Assembly (NCBI GenBank): GCA_949282975.1
Contig: CASDQY010000032.1
Location: 1-37,725, forward strand
Length of the DNA stretch: 37,725 bases
Origin: an uncultured Oscillospiraceae bacterium
GTDB taxonomy: Bacteria; Bacillota; Clostridia; Oscillospirales; Ruminococcaceae
Reading direction: 5' to 3'
Position numbers and translations under genes: made by a program. Positions within the stretch are counted from its first letter, which is position 1. Every line of letters starts with the position of its first letter. The notes under the pieces were generated by a model. The model searched no databases and had not been told where the DNA came from. It saw only the letters and a program-made list of their open reading frames with translations. Below are positions 31,249 to 37,725 of this stretch, piece after piece.

Positions 31249-32292
31249 TCAAAACGTCTGCTGGCCCGGCTGGCGCAGATGCAGATGATCATAGGCAGCT
31301 TTGGTGGCGCAGCGTCCCCGGGGGGTACGGTTTAAAAATCCAAGCTGCATCAGATAAGGCTCGCAGACATCCTCCAAAGTCACCGCTTCCTCCCCCATGG
31401 CAGAAGCCAGGGTGTCCAGCCCAACCGGGCCGCCGCCGTAAAAGCGGATGATGGTGGTGAGCATTCTCCGGTCCATGCTGTCCAATCCAAGCTGGTCAAT
31501 CTCCATCCGGTTCAGGGCAACATCCACCAGCTCCGGGGTGAGGGTTCCGTCCCCCAGAACCTGGGCAAAATCCCGCACCCGCTTTAACAGCCGGTTGGCG
31601 ATCCGGGGGGTGCCCCGGCTTCGCTTGGCCAAGGCCAAAGCTCCTTCTTTGGTGCAGGCGATATTTAAAATCTGAGCGCTGCGAAGAATGATTTCACAAA
31701 GCTGCTCCGGCGTATACAGTTCCAGCCGAAGCACCACCCCAAACCGGTCCCGAAGGGGGGCGGAAAGCTGGCCCGCACGGGTGGTGGCGCCCACTAAGGT
31801 AAAATGCTTCAAGTCCATGCGGATGGAACGGGCGGCGGGACCTTTGCCGATGATGATATCAATGGCAAAATCCTCCATGGCCGGATAAAGCACCTCTTCC
31901 ACGGTGCGGGGCAGGCGGTGAATCTCGTCAATAAACAGCACATCCCCATCATCCAGATTGGTGAGCAGCGCCGCCAGATCCCCCGGTTTTTCAATGGCGG
32001 GGCCGCTGGTGATGCGCAGGGCTCCCCCCATTTCATTGGCAATGATGCCGGAAAGGGTGGTTTTCCCCAGCCCCGGGGGGCCGTGAAGCAGCACATGGTC
32101 CAGGGCTTCCCCCCGTTCCTTGGCCGCCTGGATAAAGACGCTGAGATTTTCTTTGGCCTTGTCCTGACCGATGTATTCCGAAAGGGTGCGGGGACGCAGG
32201 GAGTATTCCACATCGCTGTCCGCCAGTTCATCGTAAACCGGGTCAACGATTCTGGCCTGTTCCTCGTCCCATTGTGTACTGGAATCAAACAT
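31249..32292 (-). CDS. ruvB: Holliday junction branch migration helicase RuvB
   Basis: Hexameric AAA+ motor of the RuvABC complex. The 347-residue protein has [13 protein letters not shown], Walker [10 protein letters not shown], Walker [12 protein letters not shown], sensor 1 [20 protein letters not shown], and the C-terminal winged helix with [23 protein letters not shown] precedes the ATG, 15 bases after ruvA. Confidence 0.98.
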   Translation of the reverse strand: MFDSSTQWDEEQARIVDPVYDELADSDVEYSLRPRTLSEYIGQDKAKENLSVFIQAAKERGEALDHVLLHGPPGLGKTTLSGIIANEMGGALRITSGPAIEKPGDLAALLTNLDDGDVLFIDEIHRLPRTVEEVLYPAMEDFAIDIIIGKGPAARSIRMDLKHFTLVGATTRAGQLSAPLRDRFGVVLRLELYTPEQLCEIILRSAQILNIACTKEGALALAKRSRGTPRIANRLLKRVRDFAQVLGDGTLTPELVDVALNRMEIDQLGLDSMDRRMLTTIIRFYGGGPVGLDTLASAMGEEAVTLEDVCEPYLMQLGFLNRTPRGRCATKAAYDHLHLRQPGQQTF

Positions 32293-32307
32293 AATTTGCT
32301 CCTTACC

Positions 32308-32913
32308 TTACAGCTTGGAAAGTTGCTTTAATCCAATGCGGATCATCTCTTCCACCGCCAAACCGGGATCCAGCTTTCGGATTACCCCGGCCGCTTCGGA
32401 TTGAGAAAAGCCCAGCACCACCAGTGCGCTGACCGCTTCCGCAGCATTTTTGCTTTCGCTTTGGATGGTAAGAGATTCTCCCCCCTTCGAAGCCTGAACC
32501 GCCGCCTGGGTGGCGCTGATTTTATCTTTCAGCTCCAACACGATCCGCTGGGCGGTTTTAGGGCCGATGCCGCTGCTTTTGCTCAAAGCCTTCACATCCC
32601 CGGACGCCACCAAAAGGGCAAATTCTTCCGGCGAGCGGTCGCTCAAAATCGTCAGCGCCGCTTTGGGCCCAACGCCGCTGATGGAAATCAGCATCAAAAA
32701 ACATTCCAGCTCGCTTTGCTGCGCAAAGCCGTAAAGCTCCAATGCGTCTTCCCGGACGTTTAAATGGGTGTAGAGAAACCCCTGTTCCCCTTCCCTGCCC
32801 AGCTTGGTGGTGGTGGTGAGGGTGGTTTTCACGCCGAACCCCACACCGGACACGTCCAGCACCACAAAATTAGGCTGCTTGGTGCGGATGGTGCCATTTA
32901 AAGAATAAATCAT
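32308..32913 (-). CDS. ruvA: Holliday junction DNA helicase subunit RuvA
   Basis: A 201-residue junction-binding protein. MIYSLNGTIRTKQPNFVVLD begins the OB fold. ISISGVGPKAALTIL and SGIGPKTAQRIVLELKDK are the two helix-hairpin-helix motifs. The C-terminal domain (AVSALVVLGFSQSEA) contacts RuvB. The start is fixed by the family and AAAGGAC upstream; the longer open frame reaches into ruvC and is not used. Confidence 0.97.
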   Translation of the reverse strand: MIYSLNGTIRTKQPNFVVLDVSGVGFGVKTTLTTTTKLGREGEQGFLYTHLNVREDALELYGFAQQSELECFLMLISISGVGPKAALTILSDRSPEEFALLVASGDVKALSKSSGIGPKTAQRIVLELKDKISATQAAVQASKGGESLTIQSESKNAAEAVSALVVLGFSQSEAAGVIRKLDPGLAVEEMIRIGLKQLSKL

Positions 32914-32947
32914 ACCGATGTCCTTTCTGCCAACAAACAAAGACCAT

Positions 32948-33427
32948 TTAATGAACAATTCCGCAGCAATGGGCGTGAGTAATGGCGACGGCCAATGCAT
33001 CCGCCACATCGTCGGGCTTTGGCGTGGAGCGCAGGTTCAAAAGTTTGGTGGTCATGTAAATAACCTGATGTTTTTCTGCATTGCCGTATCCCACCACCGC
33101 CTGCTTGATTTGCACCGGGGAATACTCAAAGACAGGAATATTCCGCTGGGCCGCTCCCAGTAAAATCAGGCCTCTGGCCTGGGCCACGTCGATGCCGGTG
33201 GTAACGTTATTGCCGAAATACAGCTTTTCGATGGAGACGGCTTCCGGGTGAAACCGGTCCAGAAGCGCTGTGTAATCCTCATAAATCGTTTGCAGGCGTT
33301 TGGGAAAGAGCTGATCCGGCGTGGTGGTGATGGCGCCGTATTCCAAAGTGGAAAAGCGGTTTCGGTTATAGTCCAGGATCCCGACCCCAACAATGGCATA
33401 GCCGGGGTCAATTCCCATAATGCGCAC
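32948..33427 (-). CDS. ruvC: Holliday junction resolvase RuvC
   Basis: A 159-residue endonuclease that resolves four-way junctions. Catalytic acidic residues are in MGIDPGYAIVG, VSIEKLYFGNN and the terminal KPDDVADALAVAITHAH. The start is GTG (33427-33425) a few bases after AGGAGAGGGAG; an ATG three codons later is possible. First gene of the long operon, with a strong promoter upstream. Confidence 0.97.
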   Translation of the reverse strand: MRIMGIDPGYAIVGVGILDYNRNRFSTLEYGAITTTPDQLFPKRLQTIYEDYTALLDRFHPEAVSIEKLYFGNNVTTGIDVAQARGLILLGAAQRNIPVFEYSPVQIKQAVVGYGNAEKHQVIYMTTKLLNLRSTPKPDDVADALAVAITHAHCCGIVH

Positions 33428-33468
33428 AGATCTCCCTCTCCTTTACCATAAGAACCCAGAATAACATG

Positions 33469-33497
33469 ATTATAGCACAGAACTGCTTTCAGGGCAA
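33469..33497 (-). promoter_or_regulatory. Promoter of the ruvC-pgsA operon
   Basis: Minus-strand TTGCCC (33497-33492), 17-base spacer, TATAAT (33474-33469) with extended TGC. Leader of about 35 bases. No LexA (GAAC-N4-GTTC type) box was seen near it. Confidence 0.85.
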
Positions 33498-33530
33498 ATT
33501 CTTTTCTCGATTTTTCCCGAAAGAAGGAAT

Positions 33531-33561
33531 TTCCCTTCCCCACACCGGGTGAGGAAGGGAA
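33531..33561 (-). terminator. Possible terminator of the dockerin-protein gene
   Basis: TTCCCTTCC and GGAAGGGAA form a 9-bp perfect stem with a 13-base loop, just after the stop on the minus strand. The following sequence is T-rich but broken (AAATTCCTTCTTTC), so strength is uncertain. Confidence 0.6.
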
Positions 33562-33565
33562 TGTA

Positions 33566-34684
33566 TCATTGGATTGGGAAAACGATTTTTTGTGCCAGCG
33601 CCATGACATCCATAACATTCAGCCGGCCGTCCGATGAAAAATCCCAGCTTTGCTGAAACGGTGCATCCGCCGCCACGTGCTGCGCCAAGGCCATCACATC
33701 CAACACATTGGCTGTTCCATCGCCGTTGATGTCCAGGTTCAGGGAAGCATCCGGAAGCTGGCTGTCATCCTCGGGAAGAGTTCGTTCCACATTTACCCCC
33801 ACCACGCTGTAATTTCCGGCAGCGTCGTAGGCATAAATGTGGGTGTAGTAGGCGCCGTAAACCGGATTCCCGCTTTCATCCTTTTGATAGGGGATGAAAA
33901 GGGAGTATTGCTGATCTTCCGATTCCACCGGATACCAAACAGCGGACTCCCCCGGGCTCTGCCCGGCATACCAGGAGGGGAAATAAACCCTTGCCACTCC
34001 AACGTCGTCTGTGATGGTGCAGGTTACGGTATAGCCGTCCTCCTGCAAAACGGTCTGGACCTGAGAAATCACCGGTGCAGTAACATCGGCTTGTTCGGTG
34101 GAGTAATTTTCCGCTGTGTACAGGGATAAACCACGGAAATAGGACGCCAGCCGTTCCCAGCTCATGGTGCGGACCGCCACGCCGCAATGATTGTCCCAGT
34201 TGCAGTCAAACACAGTAATGCCGGTTTCATCCTGGGAAAGATAGATCATGGTGTGGCCGTAACTGCCGCTGCGGCCCTGGATAAAGTCGCCGGGCCGGGC
34301 CTGGGCAAAAATCTGCTGCATCAGCTGAGTATCGTCGGAGGCAAAATCCCATTCACGGGCCAATTCCACAGCGCCGGATGGATTGGGCAGATAGTAATAG
34401 TCCTCATCATACCGGCCGATGAAAGTCACTCCAAACAGCCGGTAAAAAAAATAATTGGCAAAGCCCTTGCACTGGATTCCGTAATAATACTGCGACGTGG
34501 TGCCGCTGCTGTCGCTGGGGCTGCCGTCGGTGGTCCAATACGTTCCTTCATATTCTTCGATCAGCTGCTCCAGCGCCGATTCGGTAACTGTTTTTGAGGA
34601 AACCGCCGTTACAGCAGCAGAAAACAGCAGGACCACTCCGCAAAGCAGAGCGGTCAGTTGTGTTAAGGTCTTTTTCAAGCACAT
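33566..34684 (-). CDS. Secreted cysteine-peptidase/amidase-like protein with Bsp-like and dockerin domains
   Basis: A 372-residue secreted protein. Residues 1-29 are a signal peptide ending near TAVSS. Residues about 60-190 look like an NlpC/CHAP-type papain-fold amidase: Cys72 in GIQCKGFANYFFY, His144 in GSYGHTMIYLS, and FDCNWDNHCG about 15 residues later. Residues about 200-300 resemble a GBS Bsp-like/Ig-like repeat. Residues about 316-370 form a type I dockerin with two calcium loops, LDINGDGTANVLDVMAL and DFSSDGRLNVMDVMAL. It would be attached to a cohesin-bearing surface protein and act on peptidoglycan or another peptide. The start overlaps plsC by 10 bases; a TTG two codons on is also possible. 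Catalytic assignment is by motif only. Confidence 0.85.
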   Translation of the reverse strand: MCLKKTLTQLTALLCGVVLLFSAAVTAVSSKTVTESALEQLIEEYEGTYWTTDGSPSDSSGTTSQYYYGIQCKGFANYFFYRLFGVTFIGRYDEDYYYLPNPSGAVELAREWDFASDDTQLMQQIFAQARPGDFIQGRSGSYGHTMIYLSQDETGITVFDCNWDNHCGVAVRTMSWERLASYFRGLSLYTAENYSTEQADVTAPVISQVQTVLQEDGYTVTCTITDDVGVARVYFPSWYAGQSPGESAVWYPVESEDQQYSLFIPYQKDESGNPVYGAYYTHIYAYDAAGNYSVVGVNVERTLPEDDSQLPDASLNLDINGDGTANVLDVMALAQHVAADAPFQQSWDFSSDGRLNVMDVMALAQKIVFPIQ

Positions 34685-35484
34685 TCACCCTTCATCTGCT
34701 TTTCAAAGGAGTATGGGTGTTTTTGTAATTCTTCATTCATTGCTTTTTCCACCTGACGCTGCAGCAGACGGACAGATTCCTGGGGCGTTTTCCCCAGGGG
34801 AGGATAGATGGGATCTAAAATCCAAAGATCCATGCAGGGTTTTTTCTTAAATAAGCGGTACAAACCCTTTGGTTCACGGTAGGTGATCACCATGGGCAGA
34901 ACCGGGACCTGGGCGTCCACCGCCATTTTAAAGGCGCCCCGCTGCATTTTGCGGATGCCTAAGTTATAATAAGGCCGCAGCACCCGCTCCGGATAGATTT
35001 GGACGGCGGCGCCTTTTTTCAGCGCCTGTTCCAGTTGGGAAAACAACTCTTTGGTGCGGTGTGGGTGGTTGGACTGGGGCACTGCACCCAAAATGCGAAT
35101 GAGCTGTTTTACCACCGGGATGCGGAAGTTTTCTTCCAGGGTCATAAAGTACATCCGCTTTCGAAACAGCGCCAGGGCAATCATGGTGCAGTCCATATAA
35201 TGGACGTGATTGCACACCCCCACCACGCCGGTATGCTTCAATGCTTTATAGCGCTTTATGCCGTGGATATGCAGTCCAAAGGCCAAGGTATTCAGAATGC
35301 GGAGGATGCCCAAAACCGGATACAGGGCAAGATAGTGGAAAAAGGTTTTCCAAAAGCTGTTTTGAAGGTAATCATAGCCAAGTTCTGTGTTAAATTCCAA
35401 CGGACGCCACATTTCCACTGCTTCTGTTCCGGCCTCCGCTTGTGGAAACTCTGAGGCGTCCATGGAAAGCTGCTCATCTTCCAT
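34675..35484 (-). CDS. PlsC-like 1-acylglycerol-3-phosphate acyltransferase family protein
   Basis: A 269-residue LPLAT-family acyltransferase. The catalytic HX4D motif is in CNHVHYMDCT. The glycerophosphate-binding motif, usually FPEGTRS, reads YPERVLRPYY here, so the glycine is lost. PVLPMVITYREPKG is the fourth block. A hydrophobic stretch around residues 50-70 suits membrane association. The preceding glycosyltransferase overlaps it by 11 bases and the dockerin gene follows, suggesting a glycolipid or envelope-lipid role rather than core phospholipid synthesis. The altered motif makes the acceptor uncertain. Confidence 0.88.
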   Translation of the reverse strand: MEDEQLSMDASEFPQAEAGTEAVEMWRPLEFNTELGYDYLQNSFWKTFFHYLALYPVLGILRILNTLAFGLHIHGIKRYKALKHTGVVGVCNHVHYMDCTMIALALFRKRMYFMTLEENFRIPVVKQLIRILGAVPQSNHPHRTKELFSQLEQALKKGAAVQIYPERVLRPYYNLGIRKMQRGAFKMAVDAQVPVLPMVITYREPKGLYRLFKKKPCMDLWILDPIYPPLGKTPQESVRLLQRQVEKAMNEELQKHPYSFEKQMKGECA

Positions 35485-36622
35485 TGTTCTCTCTCACCGC
35501 CTGTTCAAACATTGCTTCAGCCTGCCGGACACAGTCTTCCAAAGCGTATTTTTTGCCCAGCTCGGCATAACGGAATTCCATTTGCTCCCGCTCTTCGGGA
35601 TGATCAATCCACCAATCAATTTTTGCCGCCAAATCTTTGCTGTTGCCCACCTCAAACAGGCTGCGTTCATCCAAAGCAAACTGCGGCGTGGCAGAATTGG
35701 GGCTGTTTGCGATGACCGGCACCAAACCGCTGGCAAAGGCCTCCATACAGGACATGGCTTCAATTTCCACATCCGCCGCATGGACATAGAGGTCGCAATA
35801 GCCCAGCAGCTGAATCAGGTCGGGTTTGGAATAAAATTGAATGATGGGGGGATGGCGCAGCAATTTTCCGGCCAGTTTTTCCAGTTTCTTTTTTCTCGGC
35901 CCCTTTCCCGCCAGGATCAGTTGAATCCGGTCGGCATAACGGCTCATAGCCACAGCACGGATCAGCACATCCGGCCGTTTTTCAATGGACAGCCGCCCGG
36001 TTTGCAGGATGACAAATTTATCCCGCAGCTGTTTGGGCTTATGGCGTTTGAAATAGTGAAAATCCGGGTCAATGCCGTTGGAGATGACATGAAGCTGCTC
36101 CGTATATCCGGTACGCACCAGCTGCTGCGCAATGAATTTGCTGGGGCAATGAATATGCGTGCAGTAGCGGTAAATATACCGGTGAAAGAAATGGTACAGC
36201 AGATCGTTGATCCAGTTGACCTTGCCCAGGTACACCGAAGAGGTAATGTTTTGGGGCTGTACATGAAACGCAGCGGTAAAGGGTTTATGCTTTTTTTGTG
36301 CCACCCGAATGGTTTTATGAGACAGGAAAAAGGGGGATAAAATGTGGATCAGATCCGCCCAGTCCACCGCTTTTTCAATTACTTTTCGCTGACGTTTTGC
36401 AAACACCATCCCCTGAGATGTAATCAAGCGATTAAAAATCGGCACGTAATACTTTCCCACCAGATAGGCGGAGTCCGTATCCTCCACCATGTCCGGCGTA
36501 CCATAGCTCATTACACGCACTTCATGGCCATGCTGTTTCAGTACCCCGGCAAACCGCCGTGCAGAAATGGTCATCCCATTGTTGGCGGCATAATATTGAT
36601 CGGATACCAATAAAATTTTCAT
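35474..36622 (-). CDS. Glycosyltransferase family 4 protein
   Basis: A 382-residue GT-B glycosyltransferase. MKILLVSDQYYAANNGMTIS is the N-terminal GT4 loop. Later segments are HVISNGIDPDFHYF, ILQTGRLSIEKRPDVLIRA (nucleotide-sugar binding), ILAGKGPRKKKLEKL and DVEIEAMSCMEAFASGLVPV with the EX7E pair. The layout recalls diacylglycerol glucosyltransferases and other UDP-sugar GT4 enzymes. Coupling to a PlsC-like gene points to a membrane glycolipid. The start follows AAAGGAAG; the upstream extension of the frame covers the promoter and is excluded. Confidence 0.92.
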   Translation of the reverse strand: MKILLVSDQYYAANNGMTISARRFAGVLKQHGHEVRVMSYGTPDMVEDTDSAYLVGKYYVPIFNRLITSQGMVFAKRQRKVIEKAVDWADLIHILSPFFLSHKTIRVAQKKHKPFTAAFHVQPQNITSSVYLGKVNWINDLLYHFFHRYIYRYCTHIHCPSKFIAQQLVRTGYTEQLHVISNGIDPDFHYFKRHKPKQLRDKFVILQTGRLSIEKRPDVLIRAVAMSRYADRIQLILAGKGPRKKKLEKLAGKLLRHPPIIQFYSKPDLIQLLGYCDLYVHAADVEIEAMSCMEAFASGLVPVIANSPNSATPQFALDERSLFEVGNSKDLAAKIDWWIDHPEEREQMEFRYAELGKKYALEDCVRQAEAMFEQAVRENNGR

Positions 36623-36704
36623 AATTGCTTCCTTTATTTTGCGGCAAAGCCGCTTTTCTCTTTTCTTCAATAGTAATGGATAGGTGTCAAAAAAGCATAA
36701 GAGG

Positions 36705-36733
36705 ATTATAGCACAAGTATTTACATATTTCAA
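36705..36733 (-). promoter_or_regulatory. Promoter of the glycosyltransferase operon
   Basis: Minus-strand TTGAAA (36733-36728), 17-base spacer, TATAAT (36710-36705) with extended TGC. It begins directly after the GNAT gene's stop. Confidence 0.85.
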
Positions 36734-37339
36734 TCAATTCAAGTCTGATTCCGAAGAATTTTGGGGGTCCGGAGAGAAAACGGTAATATGCCGCCGGAAA
36801 AAATCCGCCCCCGCCATATCAAAATAGAGTTTGGTCATTTCCCGGTACACCATTTCCCCCTGGGGCCGGCCGGCGGCAATGATGCAGTAATGGTCCTGCA
36901 GTACCTGGCTCTTTACGCCGGTGAGGGTGAAGCCGTTTCTCTGATAGAAGCCGATGCGCCGGTTACGGATGGAAAGGTCGTCTTGGTCTGCGGCAAAATC
37001 CGGATCTTCCACTTCGGCCAAAAACAGGGGGGCCCGCTGCTGCGCCCATTGCCGCAGCAATCCCAGAAGCTCCCCGCCGATCCCGCCGCCCCGCAGTGCG
37101 GGGGACACAGCGAAATAATCCAGCAGCACCGCCTGGGGACCGGTTTGAATCAAAAAGGCATAGCCGCAGAGATTTTTTGGCTCTTCTTCACGAAAAAAGC
37201 CAAGGCAGGTGTACCAGCCCCGCTCCTCCAGCTGTTGAATCATGGAAACGGATTTTAATTCACTGGCGGGAAAATCCCGCACCATGGCTTCCTGGTAAAG
37301 CCGCTGCCACTGGGAGCGATTCAAAGGGGTGACAAGCAT
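36734..37339 (-). CDS. GNAT-family N-acetyltransferase
   Basis: A 201-residue GNAT protein. The acetyl-CoA binding loop is PALRGGGIGGELLGLLRQWA (Q/RxxGxG/A motif) after LLDYFAVS, and RNRRIGFYQRNGFTLTGV is motif B. The C-terminal 40 residues (from about 160) extend past the GNAT core. Acceptor unknown. AGAGGAG precedes the ATG. Confidence 0.9.
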   Translation of the reverse strand: MLVTPLNRSQWQRLYQEAMVRDFPASELKSVSMIQQLEERGWYTCLGFFREEEPKNLCGYAFLIQTGPQAVLLDYFAVSPALRGGGIGGELLGLLRQWAQQRAPLFLAEVEDPDFAADQDDLSIRNRRIGFYQRNGFTLTGVKSQVLQDHYCIIAAGRPQGEMVYREMTKLYFDMAGADFFRRHITVFSPDPQNSSESDLN

Positions 37340-37384
37340 TTCATTTCTCCTCTTTTCGAAGGGATTAAAATCTGTTATACTGTT

Positions 37385-37413
37385 ATTATACGAAAGGATC
37401 GGCGCAAAGGCAA
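37385..37413 (-). promoter_or_regulatory. Promoter of the GNAT gene
   Basis: Minus-strand TTGCCT (37413-37408), 17-base spacer, TATAAT (37390-37385). A plus-strand TATACT at 37376-37381 in the same gap may serve the divergent acylphosphatase. Confidence 0.75.
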
Positions 37414-37446
37414 ATCACACGGGCCGGAAAGGGAGGAAACATCGCC

Positions 37447-37725
37447 ATGAGCATCCATCGGTTACGCAGACACTATTTCTTTTTTGGGGATGTACAGGGC
37501 GTGGGCTTTCGTTATCACGCCAAATACGGCGCCCTGGACCTGGGCCTTACCGGCTGGGTGAAAAACTGCTGGGACGGCTCGGTAGAAATGGAGGTGCAGG
37601 GAACGGAAGAAGCCATTGACAGGCTGATTCAACTGCTGAATCAGGACCGGTACATCCGCATTCACCGCATGGAATCCAAATCCCTTCCCCTTCAGCCGGA
37701 AGAACATGGCTTTCACATCCGGGGA
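37447..37725 (+). CDS. acyP: Acylphosphatase (C-terminus cut by window edge)
   Basis: Hydrolyses acyl phosphates. Ninety-three codons are present with no stop before the window ends. FFFGDVQGVGFRYHAKYGAL contains the phosphate-binding loop and catalytic arginine. LGLTGWVKNCWDGSVEMEVQ carries the catalytic asparagine (WVKN). The family is about 90-95 residues long, so only a few residues are likely missing. GGGAGGAAA lies before the ATG. Confidence 0.93.
   Translation, partial: MSIHRLRRHYFFFGDVQGVGFRYHAKYGALDLGLTGWVKNCWDGSVEMEVQGTEEAIDRLIQLLNQDRYIRIHRMESKSLPLQPEEHGFHIRG

Noticed and set aside
1-37725. CRISPR array, insertion sequence or prophage
   Set aside because: No evenly spaced direct repeats, transposase, integrase or phage structural genes are visible. 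The short repeats seen are regulatory or hairpin-like.

Overview
The window looks like a low-GC-lineage (Bacillota) anaerobe of the Clostridia, most likely Oscillospiraceae/Ruminococcaceae. The evidence is the siroheme and anaerobic sulfite-reductase-like genes, a two-gene SUF system, ClpE, an energy-coupling factor (ECF) module beside truA, AGGAGG-type ribosome sites, TTG/GTG starts, a CprABC/LanFEG-type peptide-resistance locus and a secreted protein with a dockerin. All calls come from reading the sequence; no database search was run.

Left part (1-7.7 kb). A minus-strand tetrapyrrole operon with ATGA overlaps runs hemA, precorrin-2 dehydrogenase, hemC and cobA (cobA cut by the window edge). 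Upstream of it on the same strand are two siroheme/Fe-S reductase-like genes. One is a stand-alone AsrC-like protein. The other is an 858-residue fusion of a CoA-disulfide-reductase-like flavoprotein, a rhodanese domain and a second AsrC-like domain. A divergent LysR-type regulator faces them. I read this as one sulfur-redox module supplied with siroheme by its neighbour; this is the most unusual part of the window.

7.7-11.5 kb. Two single tRNA genes, Val(CAC) and Gly(CCC), have near-consensus promoters and terminators. Between and beside them lie a small hypothetical protein, a membrane-anchored heavy-metal-associated protein behind overlapping inverted repeats, a CmpB-like membrane protein and a minimal sufC-sufB pair.

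11.6-17.1 kb. A response regulator and histidine kinase on the minus strand face a plus-strand operon of an ABC ATPase, two permeases, a 35-residue membrane peptide, a 94-residue membrane protein and a lipoprotein. The divergent promoter carries GTAAGG repeats on an 11-bp register. This fits a cationic antimicrobial peptide or lantibiotic sensing and self-protection locus.

17-24.4 kb. A minus-strand run holds a HAD phosphatase, a PHP phosphoesterase, malic enzyme, a LUD protein and an ArsC/Spx-fold protein. It is followed by a methyltransferase and clpE.

24.4-33.5 kb. A closely packed, probably eleven-gene minus-strand operon reads ruvC-ruvA-ruvB-methyltransferase-ecfA1-ecfA2-ecfT-truA-DUF5711-cvpA-pgsA. 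It has a good promoter before ruvC and a 13-bp inverted repeat after pgsA.

33.5-37.7 kb. An envelope operon encodes a GT4 glycosyltransferase, a PlsC-like acyltransferase and a secreted cysteine-peptidase/amidase-like protein with a dockerin. A GNAT acetyltransferase follows, and an acylphosphatase gene is cut by the right edge.
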